From contig NZ_CP020772.1 of assembly GCF_002097535.1 (NCBI RefSeq), positions 3,698,501 to 3,762,500 on the forward strand: DNA of 64,000 nucleotides, read 5' to 3'. Source of the DNA: Halobacillus mangrovi. Lineage in GTDB: Bacteria > Bacillota > Bacilli > Bacillales > Halobacillaceae. Within the stretch, counting starts at the first letter, position 1. The number at the start of each line of letters is the position of its first letter. Shown piece after piece: positions 17,794-26,280 of this stretch. Both the position numbers and the translations under genes were made by a program. Below the pieces are notes generated by a model that saw nothing but the letters and a program-made list of their open reading frames with translations, was not told the origin of the DNA and did not search any database.

Positions 17794-18911
17794 AACGTGA
17801 CCCTCCTTTCATGAGTTGCAAGTCGCCCGGGGGATAGCATTTCTTTTTCAGGATAGGGAACTTCATTTTCTACTATAAAATCTCTGATCATCTGTCCAGT
17901 TACTGGAGCAAGCAAGATTCCATTGCGGTAATGCCCTGTAGCAAAATAGAGACCTGAAAGATTCGGATGTTCACCGATAATCGGCAAGTCATCTACGGAA
18001 CCTGGTCTAATTCCTGACCAGCATGCCTGAAAAGGTTCATCCGCCAATCCTGGGAGAACAGCAAATACGTCATTCATTAACCTTGCTAATCCGCCGCCGG
18101 TTGTTGTGGTGCTCCTGTCTCTCGGAATCGAAGTGGCTCCTATGACGTAACGACCATCCAGTTTAGGCACAAGGTAAAAATTACGGAAGAACAATGTTTC
18201 TTTGAAATACTGCCTGGCAGGAAACAAAGAAAAACATTCTCCTTTCGTAGGGACTATCGGATTTTCAAGCCCAGTCGCTTCAAACCAGCGCCCACTGTCA
18301 GCTCCTGAAGACACAACTACTGTCTCAGCTATAAGAGTTCCTGTTTCAAGCTGTACCTGATACCCTTCATTCACCTTTTCGATCCCAAGTACAGTATTGT
18401 TTTCTATTAGTCTACCTCCATAAAAAAGTGCAGCTCTCTTGAACGCCTCACACGTATTAGCAGGCTCAACATGACCATCTTCTTTCATAAACAGTGCCCC
18501 GCCTGTTTTCTTAATATAGGGGTAGCGATGATTCATTTCCTCTGCCGTAATCCAATCTAAGTCAGGAAATTCTTCCTTTTTGGCAGCCAGTTCTCTTTCA
18601 TGTTCTGAGTCCACAGAAATTTCAATCATTCCATATTCAGAAAGACCAATATCAATTGATGTGAGGTTTCGCAGCTCTTTCGATAATTCCTTATATAAGT
18701 TCCGACTTGTCTCGCAAAGCTTATGAAATACACTCGCCTGTTTATTTTCCGTATGAACACCGAGCATACCAGCCGCTGCTCTTGTGGCTTTACTTCCACT
18801 GGATGACTTTTCAACGACTACTGTTGAAACGCCACTTTTATTCAGGTAGTAGGATATCGAATGACCAATAATCCCTCCCCCGATGATGAGAGTTTCAACG
18901 CGATCGGTCAT
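17790..18911 (-). CDS. thiO: Glycine oxidase ThiO
   Basis: FAD-dependent oxidase that makes dehydroglycine for ThiG. 373 residues. The dinucleotide motif IIGGGIIGHSISYYL opens the protein, ATRAAAGMLG follows, and the C-terminal FAD motif is GLYFATGHYRNGILLAPVTG. The start lies inside the end of tenI (17-base overlap). Presence of ThiO implies aerobic thiazole synthesis rather than the ThiH route. Confidence 0.94.
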   Translation of the reverse strand: MTDRVETLIIGGGIIGHSISYYLNKSGVSTVVVEKSSSGSKATRAAAGMLGVHTENKQASVFHKLCETSRNLYKELSKELRNLTSIDIGLSEYGMIEISVDSEHERELAAKKEEFPDLDWITAEEMNHRYPYIKKTGGALFMKEDGHVEPANTCEAFKRAALFYGGRLIENNTVLGIEKVNEGYQVQLETGTLIAETVVVSSGADSGRWFEATGLENPIVPTKGECFSLFPARQYFKETLFFRNFYLVPKLDGRYVIGATSIPRDRSTTTTGGGLARLMNDVFAVLPGLADEPFQACWSGIRPGSVDDLPIIGEHPNLSGLYFATGHYRNGILLAPVTGQMIRDFIVENEVPYPEKEMLSPGRLATHERRVTL

Positions 18912-19506
18912 AAACCAAAGCCTCCTTTTTATATTTTTTCACAGCTTGAAGTGGATTCTTTTCACCGAAGACACCTGACATCACCGCTACACCTGTTGCG
19001 CCAGCTTTTGCTACCTCTTTCATATGGTGACTATGAATGCCCCCAATCGCTAGGACAGGAATGCTAAGTGAAGAAGTCATCTTTTGAAGCAGTTCCAATC
19101 CTCGTGGAGCCACACCTTTTTTACTATTGGTGGAATAGATATGTCCAAATATCACATAATCAGCCCCATCCTTCTCAACTTGATGAGCAGACTCCAGAGA
19201 ATGAACAGAAACCCCGAGAGTTATATGTGGAAAAGTACGTCTAACTTCTCTGAGAGAATAGCCTTTTTCCGGCAAGTGAAGGTTTCGAATCCCTGTGTCT
19301 TTTACAAGAGAATAATGCCTATGAACATACAGCTTTTCTTTTGGAAGCCCACATTCTATCAAACGATTCACGAGAGAGAGGTAGTCCGGAAGCGCTTTTT
19401 GTTTTTCTCTCAGAATGACACCATCAACATAAGGCGAGATCAGAAGAATCTTAGGTACCAGCTTATCTTCTTCCTTTTTTCCATCGGTTACAGCAATTAG
19501 TTTCAA
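18895..19506 (-). CDS. tenI: Thiazole tautomerase TenI (ThiE-like)
   Basis: Aromatises the thiazole tautomer released by ThiG; ThiE-like TIM barrel of 203 residues. It begins LKLIAVTDGKKEED and has VHSLESAHQVEKDGADYVIFGHIY and VLAIGGIHSHHMKEVAKAGATGVAVMSG. TTG at 19506 is chosen because AAAGGAAG stands 8 bases upstream; a more upstream TTG (19536) lies in the terminator hairpin. First gene of the thiazole operon. A true ThiE function cannot be excluded, but gene order matches tenI-thiO-thiS-thiG-thiF of B. subtilis. Confidence 0.88.
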   Translation of the reverse strand: MKLIAVTDGKKEEDKLVPKILLISPYVDGVILREKQKALPDYLSLVNRLIECGLPKEKLYVHRHYSLVKDTGIRNLHLPEKGYSLREVRRTFPHITLGVSVHSLESAHQVEKDGADYVIFGHIYSTNSKKGVAPRGLELLQKMTSSLSIPVLAIGGIHSHHMKEVAKAGATGVAVMSGVFGEKNPLQAVKKYKKEALVYDRSR

Positions 19507-19534
19507 CCCAAACACTTCCTTTATTTTTGAGCAC

Positions 19535-19567
19535 AAAAAATGCCACTCTCCCGGAGGAAAGTGGCAT
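19535..19567 (-). terminator. Expression-platform terminator of TPP riboswitch 2
   Basis: Hairpin ATGCCACT...AGTGGCAT with an inner CTCC/GGAG pair and six T residues on the minus strand, just before tenI. Twelve bases of its first arm (CACTTTCCTCCG, 19563-19552) are exactly complementary to the aptamer 3' end (19620-19609), forming an antiterminator. Confidence 0.92.
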
Positions 19568-19603
19568 GACTTATAGAATACACGTCACGTGTCTAAAGCT
19601 TAT

Positions 19604-19700
19604 TTCGTCACTTTCCTCCGCTGGTTTAAACCAGTTCAGGTTCAAAGAGTCTCAAAGTTAAACTTTGATCTCAGCCCTTAACAAGGGCACCCCTAGTGAA
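19604..19700 (-). ncRNA. TPP riboswitch 2 (THI element)
   Basis: On the minus strand: CACTAGGGGTGCCC, GGGCTGAGATC, a variable stem (CAAAGTTTAACTTTG), GAGACTCTTTGAACCTGAA, CTGGTTTAAACCAG and GCGGAGGAAAGTG. These match the thi-box consensus CUGAGA ... ACCUGA ... with the P1 closing pair CACTAG/AGTG. It controls tenI-thiOSGF. A weak candidate promoter (TAGACG, 17 bases, TAGAGT) lies upstream, with the -10 at 19728-19733. Confidence 0.95.
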
Positions 19701-19848
19701 TGAACTATTCAATTGGCATTTGACTTCACTCTACAATAGATTTAGTTTTTCGTCTACACAATTTCTGGAAATGTTTAGGATTAGGACCAATAGACCACAA
19801 CTTATCCATTATCTCGATGATAAAGGGACTAGTATATATTCCAATTTA

Positions 19849-19869
19849 TGGATGACCTGAGGTGGTAAT
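19849..19869 (+). repeat. Second copy of the 21-base sequence found at 1125-1145
   Basis: Identical for 21 bases (core GGATGACCTGAGGTGGTAAT) to the right arm of the palindrome near ectC. Here the left arm is missing. Both copies lie just downstream of the 3' end of a minus-strand gene. Confidence 0.8.
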
Positions 19870-19890
19870 TAATGGATCTATTCTGTTTAT

Positions 19891-22281
19891 TTATTTGGTA
19901 AAAATCGCGTTGGAGAACAGGCGGAATAAGTAATCGGTATGGTCTCGGAACCCTGCTTCAAGTCCGATTAATGTTACGTCTTGATCTTTTTCATTTACGA
20001 TTACAGGCTGTCCCTGTGCTCCTTCACGGTTTTCCCAGTGTCCAGCAACAAAGAAAACATCCGTGTTGTCTAAGGAGGCGTGGACGTTTACCGATTCAAC
20101 GTTTGTGTACCATACGGGTTGATAGACAAAACCATAATCAGTGGACTCATATCCAGAAGTTAGTGGTGATGGACTATAGTCAACTCTTACGATTCCATTG
20201 CTGTTAGAACCGGCTGTATTAACGGTCACCTCTGTTAAGCCAAGCTGTTTCGTTGCTTCAGATCCACCAGTTCCTACAGCAATATATTTGCCGCCATCTT
20301 CTACAAAGGATTGGATATTTTGTTTAAATGCTTTATATTGGCTCTCATCTTCAAGCCCGAATTCCTCATTCGCAGTAGAATTGTTATAAGAAATCATGCG
20401 GGACGTTCCGCTGAAGAAGAAAACATCTGTATCCCGGAGCCCTTCTGCTGCAAGCTGCCGTGGTGTTATCTCTTCAACATCAAACCCTAATCGTTGCAGA
20501 GCAGCCAATGTGCCTGCATGCGATTGTGATTTGTAGATGCCGCCATCTTTGAGGACGGTCACTTTTTGAGCATCCAGTGTTTCACCCTTCACCACGTCTT
20601 CAGTCTTCACAGTAATGCCCGACTTCTCAACCAGTTTTCTCAATTCAGGGGTTTCCTTCGCATTCACGTAGAAATGATCTTTCCCTTTTTTTACATCAAA
20701 CCCTTGATCTATCAGTGTATTGACGAGATTGACTGCTTTCACAGAAGAATTGGGAATTACATACGGGCCATCACCGACCAAGTCACCGTCCGTAGTTACC
20801 TTCTTAACATCATGCACTTTCACGTTAAACGAGCTATCGGCATCGACTTCGATCGCTTCAAATCCCCATAATTCAGGTAAATTCCAAGCCGAAATATCAT
20901 ACATAGCCGGTGTAATATCGGTAATATCTTCACCATCCCATAACATCGTGTTTGCAAGTCCTGCTTTTGCCTGGCTCATATCCACGATGTAAGTTCCAGC
21001 AGGATAGTTCACCCCATCATAAGTGAAATCTTTTTTAGAGGAAGAGACTTGAATATCGTTGAACTCAAGATGTTCTACCGCTTTTTCTGTTGCTGTCGGA
21101 TCCTCTTTATCTACAGGTAAAATATAGGCTTTTGGAAAGAAGCCTTCTGTATGATACGGATGGTCAAATTGAATGCCTCGTTTAAATACCTCAATCTGAT
21201 CTTTGATCATTTCTTCTTTGTTTTGGTTAGAAAATTCAAGTGCTCCCATGACGGCATCATAATGCCATTTCACGCCATCCCAATCATTGGTTGGCGCTTC
21301 AAGCGTATAGCCGTATGCACCGTGGTACATCGCATACATCGGAGTAAAAATTGGCGGGTAATCATCCCAGCCAGCTGTATCATCACGCTGAGGGATATAG
21401 GTGCCTTTCATGGATTGATAGTCAACATTTGACGTATTGTCGTACTCACTGCGGTGATCCACAATATTTCCTTCCATGGCCTTTGCCTGGTCCATTGCCC
21501 AATTCGAGAATAGATCATATTCATAGTTAGGGTTATGCGGTGGTGTACATGGTTCAATTAAGCCAGGGTTGTCAGGTCCCCCGTAGCCTTTCACATAACC
21601 ATGTAAGTCAAGGAAGACCATTGGATTCCATTCTTTAATTAGATCTACTGTATGTCTTGTTTCAACTTGGGATTGTGTAATAAAATCACGGTTTAAATCA
21701 AAACCATTGCTGTTAAATCGAGTCGCATCAATGCGACCGTCAGGGTTGGCAACTACATTGAAAATTAAGATGTGATTTTCAAGCAGTTCTTTTGTTTTCT
21801 CATCTTCCGCTGTCACGAATCTCTCAATCAATTGTAACGCAGCGTCAGAACCTACGAATTCTGTACCGTGAATGGATGCGTTAATCATTACAGGCACTTT
21901 AAAATCCGGATGTTTCTCGATAAATTTATCAGCCTTTTCAGGGTTCTTAAACATTTTCTTTCTTAATGATTTTTGATAGCCATACTTCCCTTTCTCCGTG
22001 GGATCAGAAATCGTTACTACATAAAGATCATTTCCTGCAGAAGATTTTGCAGGTGTTTCTACTGTGATTCGATTACTTCTTTCATCAATCTCTCTAAGCT
22101 TGTCATCCACTTTCGAATACTTCACAAAATCATAGTTTTCACTATTAAATAGACTCCCATCTTCTTCGTCCAACGTTTCATTTACGTTGACGTTATGCCA
22201 TTTCGGCGAATCTGCTGAAGCCGTTATCGGCACAGCAAACAACCCGAGGGCCGCTATTCCAGCAATAAGTTGCTTCTTCAT
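19891..22281 (-). CDS. Secreted M14-family zinc carboxypeptidase
   Basis: 796-residue exported peptidase. A signal peptide (MKKQLIAGIAALGLFAVPI, cleavage near TASA-D) is followed by an M14 domain with the zinc pair HGTE (near residue 135) and the third ligand in FLDLHGYVKGYGG, substrate Arg in NSNGFDLNRDF and the catalytic Glu in GYTLEAPTNDWDGV. The C-terminal 250 residues resemble a class-I glutamine-amidotransferase/DJ-1-like fold without a clear nucleophile (EDGGKYIAVGTGGSEATKQLG). GGAGG stands before the ATG. Likely helps scavenge peptides outside the cell. Confidence 0.9.
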   Translation of the reverse strand: MKKQLIAGIAALGLFAVPITASADSPKWHNVNVNETLDEEDGSLFNSENYDFVKYSKVDDKLREIDERSNRITVETPAKSSAGNDLYVVTISDPTEKGKYGYQKSLRKKMFKNPEKADKFIEKHPDFKVPVMINASIHGTEFVGSDAALQLIERFVTAEDEKTKELLENHILIFNVVANPDGRIDATRFNSNGFDLNRDFITQSQVETRHTVDLIKEWNPMVFLDLHGYVKGYGGPDNPGLIEPCTPPHNPNYEYDLFSNWAMDQAKAMEGNIVDHRSEYDNTSNVDYQSMKGTYIPQRDDTAGWDDYPPIFTPMYAMYHGAYGYTLEAPTNDWDGVKWHYDAVMGALEFSNQNKEEMIKDQIEVFKRGIQFDHPYHTEGFFPKAYILPVDKEDPTATEKAVEHLEFNDIQVSSSKKDFTYDGVNYPAGTYIVDMSQAKAGLANTMLWDGEDITDITPAMYDISAWNLPELWGFEAIEVDADSSFNVKVHDVKKVTTDGDLVGDGPYVIPNSSVKAVNLVNTLIDQGFDVKKGKDHFYVNAKETPELRKLVEKSGITVKTEDVVKGETLDAQKVTVLKDGGIYKSQSHAGTLAALQRLGFDVEEITPRQLAAEGLRDTDVFFFSGTSRMISYNNSTANEEFGLEDESQYKAFKQNIQSFVEDGGKYIAVGTGGSEATKQLGLTEVTVNTAGSNSNGIVRVDYSPSPLTSGYESTDYGFVYQPVWYTNVESVNVHASLDNTDVFFVAGHWENREGAQGQPVIVNEKDQDVTLIGLEAGFRDHTDYLFRLFSNAIFTK

Positions 22282-22471
22282 TATGTACCTCCTATGTGCT
22301 ATTAGACTTAATTACTAGTTTATACCAATTGTTACAATAGTTGTATACTTAGATCATCCTGATTTCCGCTAGTTCTTCTGCACCAGGAGTTCCAGCCTTC
22401 CCTTTAGATTAAATAGACTTTAATAAAAGTAAAAAGAGCAAAACATTAAGCCTGTCAGTACAATCTAAATT

Positions 22472-22519
22472 GAATAAGAAAGCGCGATTGCCAATTCAGG
22501 TAATCGCGCTTTCTTATTC
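22472..22519 (-). terminator. Long near-perfect hairpin at the end of the PD-(D/E)XK-like gene
   Basis: Two 21-base arms (22472-22492 and 22499-22519) pair with a single G-U wobble around a 6-base loop; the right arm covers the stop codon. On the minus strand there is no long T-run after it, so termination would be by the strength of the stem. It is unusually long for a terminator. Confidence 0.6.
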
Positions 22520-23069
22520 AATATAATACACTCTCAATTTCTGCTTTCAATCTACTATAGTTTACTGGATGACAAAATTTATTAATAGTTGAAAGAGAAA
22601 TAGTCTTCTGTTCTGTAAAATGTTCATTGAGATAAGAAGTTGAAACAACATAAAAATCCCAGCGTTTCACATCAAGAACATCGTAATTCGATTTGTCTTG
22701 ATCTGTGTAAACGCAAAAGATATAACAATCCGAATTTCGTTTCGATTCAGAGCTCATTAAACCTGTGGCAGTATCCCATGCTCTTGCTTTAGGTATGTTA
22801 AAAACAATTTTAGACGGTTGCCTTTGCTTCCAAGATTGAATATAAGCAGAAGACTTAACCTCTATAAGGTTTTCAATATATACAAAGTCAGCCTTATCCC
22901 ATTCAATCCGGGGGTCACTTGTTAACCCTAAAGCATACCCAACCAAAAACTCTGCTAAAATTCCTCGATTTGTATTACTTAATAAATCTGAATATGCCCA
23001 ACGCCAAAATTCCTCCACTGTAGTTTCCGTGCCCTTTATTTGTATTCCTTTAGATATCTTTGAGTTCAA
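22518..23069 (-). CDS. Orphan PD-(D/E)XK nuclease-like protein
   Basis: 183 residues, function not established. The arrangement of Glu40 in GILAEFLVGYALGL, acidic residues in EWDKADFVYIEN (58-61) and the pair Glu70-Lys72 in LIEVKSSAYIQSW fits the E...D...ExK core of a PD-(D/E)XK endonuclease fold. Similar stand-alone proteins occur in many bacteria, sometimes near restriction or phage genes; here both neighbours are peptidases. TTG at 23069 with GGGAG 7 bases upstream is the start. Single gene with its own terminator. It may be a solitary restriction-like or housekeeping nuclease. Confidence 0.55.
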   Translation of the reverse strand: MNSKISKGIQIKGTETTVEEFWRWAYSDLLSNTNRGILAEFLVGYALGLTSDPRIEWDKADFVYIENLIEVKSSAYIQSWKQRQPSKIVFNIPKARAWDTATGLMSSESKRNSDCYIFCVYTDQDKSNYDVLDVKRWDFYVVSTSYLNEHFTEQKTISLSTINKFCHPVNYSRLKAEIESVLY

Positions 23070-23160
23070 ACTATTACTCCCATAATTTTAATTGGTTGCT
23101 TCTAATTACTACTGACTTAAACTATTCTTTTAATATGTAGATAACCTTTTTCAGAAGTTC

Positions 23161-23198
23161 AAAACAGGGGGACTGCTAGTAAGCAGTCCCCCTGTTTT
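23161..23198 (-). terminator. Perfect 17-bp hairpin after the superoxide dismutase remnant
   Basis: Arms AAAACAGGGGGACTGCT and its exact reverse complement, 4-base loop. It is the original terminator of the decayed gene that precedes it on the minus strand. Confidence 0.8.
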
Positions 23199-23202
23199 AG
23201 AC

Positions 23203-23362
23203 TTAAAACTTCTTCCATTTCACTTGTTTCGCTCCTTTGTAACGGTCCTCAACACACTCCAGTTGACCACATTCCACCAGTTATCCACGTATTTCTCTCT
23301 ATTATTTTCATACTGCAAATAGTACGCATGCTCCCAAACATCGAGCGGCAGCAATGGAATCA
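23203..23362 (-). pseudogene. C-terminal remnant of an Fe/Mn superoxide dismutase
   Basis: Reverse-strand translation reads [20 protein letters not shown] followed by [15 protein letters not shown], the signature C-terminal half of iron/manganese superoxide dismutases including the metal-ligand pair DVWEH. A one-base frameshift after NVVNW is needed to continue into [16 protein letters not shown] and the stop at 23203-23205. Everything upstream of 23362 is unrelated, so about three quarters of the gene is gone. The transcription terminator is still in place. Confidence 0.85.
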
Positions 23363-23484
23363 CGTCTCATTGACTTAAGTTTTGATGTTTCTCTGCCTGT
23401 AAAATTTCCAGACGATGAGATGAGGTACACCTTCTTGTAATATAAAAAAGATCTCCGCTTGAAAGGAGATCAGTTGTAATTCTA

Positions 23485-24450
23485 TTATTTAGAAGTACTC
23501 GTTTTGTTCATGAACTTCAGCAAATCCGTGAGCAATGTACTAAACGTCGATAAGTGCTCCTGAACCCGGTCAGGATACTCTTCCTCAATAAACTCTAGCG
23601 TATCATTTTCCGTATGCCATATACCTCCATGTTCTACTGTTTGTTGATAGCCATCCAGATCGCCAATTTCCCAATTTGTTGCTTCCAAATATCCATAAGG
23701 AATGCCTTTCGATTTAAACGGAGCATGATCACTCCAATCCCCTGTTGTACCCGCTGGATAATGAGGGTTGAGACCTGGATTGGTTTCTACATCTAACTTC
23801 TTCTTATCGGCAATAGCTAACGCCTGGTCGCGAATGAATCCATCTTCTCCGGCATTTCCATACACATACATTTGATCTCCTACAGCCAGGCTGTCTAAGT
23901 TAATCATGCCTATGGTGTTTTCAATCTCTTCTTCTGACATATGATTTGTATAGTATTTAGAACCTTGTAACCCTACTTCTTCTGCTCCGAATGCAATAAA
24001 TACAATAGAATATGGAGTCTTAATATTCTTTAAAACTTCTGCCGTTTCTAGTAGGACCCCTACACCTGAAGCATTATCATCTACTCCGAGTCCGGCAGAA
24101 ACGGAATCATAGTGAGCCCCTACAATAATCTGTTTGGTAGATTTGCCTTCTTTATAAGCAACTACATTGGATGAAGATTTTGTAGAGGAATAATCAAACT
24201 CCTGAACTTCTGTGTCCAAACCGACTCGGTCAAACTGTCCCTCGATATACTCGGCTGCTTTTCTTTCATTTTCTGACCCTGCGATTCTTGAACCAATGTC
24301 ATAAGCTAAATACTCCATATGCTTATAAGCCATGGCTCCATCTTTATGAGCGAGTGATGGGTCATATGTAACAGGATTCGCAGAAGCATTGCCGACGATT
24401 GTAAGCATTCCAAAGATTAGTGTAAATAGCATAACTGAAATTTTTTTCAT
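23485..24450 (-). CDS. Secreted M28-family aminopeptidase
   Basis: 321 residues with a signal peptide (MKKISVMLFTLIFGMLTIVG, cleavage near ASA-N). Di-zinc site: HYDSVSAGLGVDDNASG, EE in AFGAEEVGLQGS, Asp in INLDSLAVG and His in WSDHAPFKSKG. This is the YwaD-type catalytic domain, but it lacks the inserted PA domain of the 450-residue relatives. The start at 24450 is preferred since AAAGGGG precedes it; the frame opens 6 codons earlier. Probably releases N-terminal amino acids from peptides outside the cell. Confidence 0.9.
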   Translation of the reverse strand: MKKISVMLFTLIFGMLTIVGNASANPVTYDPSLAHKDGAMAYKHMEYLAYDIGSRIAGSENERKAAEYIEGQFDRVGLDTEVQEFDYSSTKSSSNVVAYKEGKSTKQIIVGAHYDSVSAGLGVDDNASGVGVLLETAEVLKNIKTPYSIVFIAFGAEEVGLQGSKYYTNHMSEEEIENTIGMINLDSLAVGDQMYVYGNAGEDGFIRDQALAIADKKKLDVETNPGLNPHYPAGTTGDWSDHAPFKSKGIPYGYLEATNWEIGDLDGYQQTVEHGGIWHTENDTLEFIEEEYPDRVQEHLSTFSTLLTDLLKFMNKTSTSK

Positions 24451-24683
24451 TCCATTTTCCCCTTTCATAATTTGGTTTTATTTGTAATATTTTAATAGAT
24501 TATGTAAGTAAAATGAACGGATTCGACAAAATGAACAAAAATAAGCGAAAAATAGAGAGAGAATTAGCTTCTATTTGACTTCAAAGGAATTTAATCTTTA
24601 ATAAAAGATGTTAGAAAAAATGTTTCACTCATACATTAAATGGAAATATGTACCGTGAAATTCATTTTAGGAGGGAGTACCAT

Positions 24684-25226
24684 ATGGACATTCGAGAATT
24701 GCTAGACGAGAAAAGGGCCGTATTTGAACTGGAAAATGACATTCAGCATAACACCCAGGAAGTATTTGACCTCATCAAAGATTTCACCAACCAACTGTGT
24801 GCTGGCCAGCAAGACGCCATCCTCAACATGGAAGGGAACACCATCTCAGTCGCTGCCTACAACAGTATGTTAGGAGTAACCAAATTAGAGGACGTTTCAA
24901 TTCTGCGCGATCCTGATCTGATCTCGGAATCAGGAGTAGAAGCTTTGAAGGAAACGACAAACTGGAAAAAAGTTGCTCTTCAAGAAGGAAGAAGTGAGTA
25001 TATCACAGGCCTGATTGTCTTCCAATCTAAACATGAGTCACTTGGAATTGAACAAGAAATCGGTCGTCTTTACGTGAACAAGGACAAAACAGTGACCTTT
25101 AAAGGACTAGTCGGCGGCAATCGGATCGAAGTTATCGAGTCGAATGAGATCGATTCCCGCTTACCGGAGATTCTACAATCTACTTTGGAAGATGCATTCT
25201 TTGAAGGGTGCACGTACTGGGAATAA
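24684..25226 (+). CDS. Hypothetical protein, 180 residues
   Basis: Not recognised. An acidic, soluble protein with no membrane segment or signal peptide. It starts MDIRELLDEKRAVFELEND behind a clear TTAGGAGGGAG ribosome-binding site; an in-frame ATG at 24648 has none. The N-terminal 45 residues are predicted helical, and the rest alternates strands and helices (ITGLIVFQSKHESLGIEQEIGRLYVNK). It is monocistronic, with its own terminator. Confidence 0.8.
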   Translation: MDIRELLDEKRAVFELENDIQHNTQEVFDLIKDFTNQLCAGQQDAILNMEGNTISVAAYNSMLGVTKLEDVSILRDPDLISESGVEALKETTNWKKVALQEGRSEYITGLIVFQSKHESLGIEQEIGRLYVNKDKTVTFKGLVGGNRIEVIESNEIDSRLPEILQSTLEDAFFEGCTYWE

Positions 25227-25281
25227 ACCCTTCTAATCAGCAAATGATCGACTCAGTAGGTACAATTGTTTTAAAAGGAAT

Positions 25282-25318
25282 AAGGCCCCTCTTCCAATCG
25301 GATTAGGGGCTTTTTTTA
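25282..25318 (+). terminator. Terminator after the hypothetical gene
   Basis: GCCCCT/AGGGGC stem with seven T residues. Confidence 0.85.
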
Positions 25319-25442
25319 ATGATTATTGCTATTTTCTTTTTCCAAAACCTTAGATAATTTTCACCTCCATGGTTACATTCCTATAACCTGAGGGTAAAAA
25401 TCCTCTATACACGTGTTCAATTACGGAAGAAGGAGATGGATC

Positions 25443-26237
25443 ATGATGTCCCACAATAATAAGTTAGAAGGAAAAGTAGCTTTAGTGACTGGAGGCGGCT
25501 CAGGAATGGGGAAAGCATCAGCCATTCAGCTTGCTAAAGAAGGAGCAAAGGTTGCGGTTATAGACATTAAAGAAGAAGACGCACAGGAAACGAAGAAAGA
25601 AATCAAGTCTATTGGTGGAGAGGCATTTATTATTGAAGCTGATGTTTCTAAAGAGGAAGAAATTCAACAATGTTACAAGCAGCTCATCGACCACTTCGGA
25701 AGATTAGATATTATTTTTGCCAATGCGGGCATTAATGGGAAAATCACCCCGATTGAAGATATGGCTGTAGAAGATTGGGACAACACTTTGGAAACCAATT
25801 TAAGAAGCACTTTCTTAACTGTGAAACATTCGATTCCCTATATGAAAAAAGAAGGTGGCAGCATTATTATTACAAGCTCCGTAAACGGAAATCGCGTCTT
25901 CTCCAACTTCGGGTTTTCTGCCTACAGCTCATCGAAGGCCGGACAGATGGCTTTTGGTAAAATGGCTGCTCTGGAATTAGCGCGGTATCAAATTAGGGTT
26001 AACATTATCTGCCCTGGTGCCATTCAAACAAGTATCGATGAAAATACACACCCTGAGGAGGGGGCACTTGAAAAAATTAAAATTCCTGTAGAGTATCCCG
26101 AGGGAAATCAGCCTTTGCAAAACCGGCCAGGACGTCCTGAAGAGGTGGCTGATCTTATTGTATTCCTGGCTTCTGATTCTTCAAGGCACATTACAGGAAC
26201 AGAATTGTATATTGATGGAGCCGGCTCCTTGCTTTAA
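25443..26237 (+). CDS. Short-chain dehydrogenase/reductase
   Basis: NAD(P)-dependent classical SDR of 264 residues, substrate unknown. TGGGSGMGKASA at the N-terminus binds the cofactor, Asp in VAVIDIKEED suggests NAD preference, NAG is in IIFANAGING, and the catalytic Ser and YxxxK are in IIITSSVNGN and YSSSKAG. GAAGGAGAT lies 5 bases before ATG 25443; a second ATG follows directly at 25446. Monocistronic, ended by a hairpin shared with the convergent TspO-like gene. Confidence 0.9.
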   Translation: MMSHNNKLEGKVALVTGGGSGMGKASAIQLAKEGAKVAVIDIKEEDAQETKKEIKSIGGEAFIIEADVSKEEEIQQCYKQLIDHFGRLDIIFANAGINGKITPIEDMAVEDWDNTLETNLRSTFLTVKHSIPYMKKEGGSIIITSSVNGNRVFSNFGFSAYSSSKAGQMAFGKMAALELARYQIRVNIICPGAIQTSIDENTHPEEGALEKIKIPVEYPEGNQPLQNRPGRPEEVADLIVFLASDSSRHITGTELYIDGAGSLL

Positions 26238-26245
26238 ACAAATCT

Positions 26246-26279
26246 AAAGCCCCTTTCCAAATGAATGGAAAAGGGCTTC
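26246..26279. terminator. Bidirectional terminator between SDR and TspO-like genes
   Basis: AAGCCCCTTTCCA pairing with TGGAAAAGGGCTT, one mismatch, in the 43-base gap between two convergent genes. Confidence 0.75.
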
Positions 26280-26280
26280 A

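Noticed and set aside
22518..23069. Restriction-modification system
   Set aside because: No methyltransferase or specificity gene is near the nuclease-like protein.
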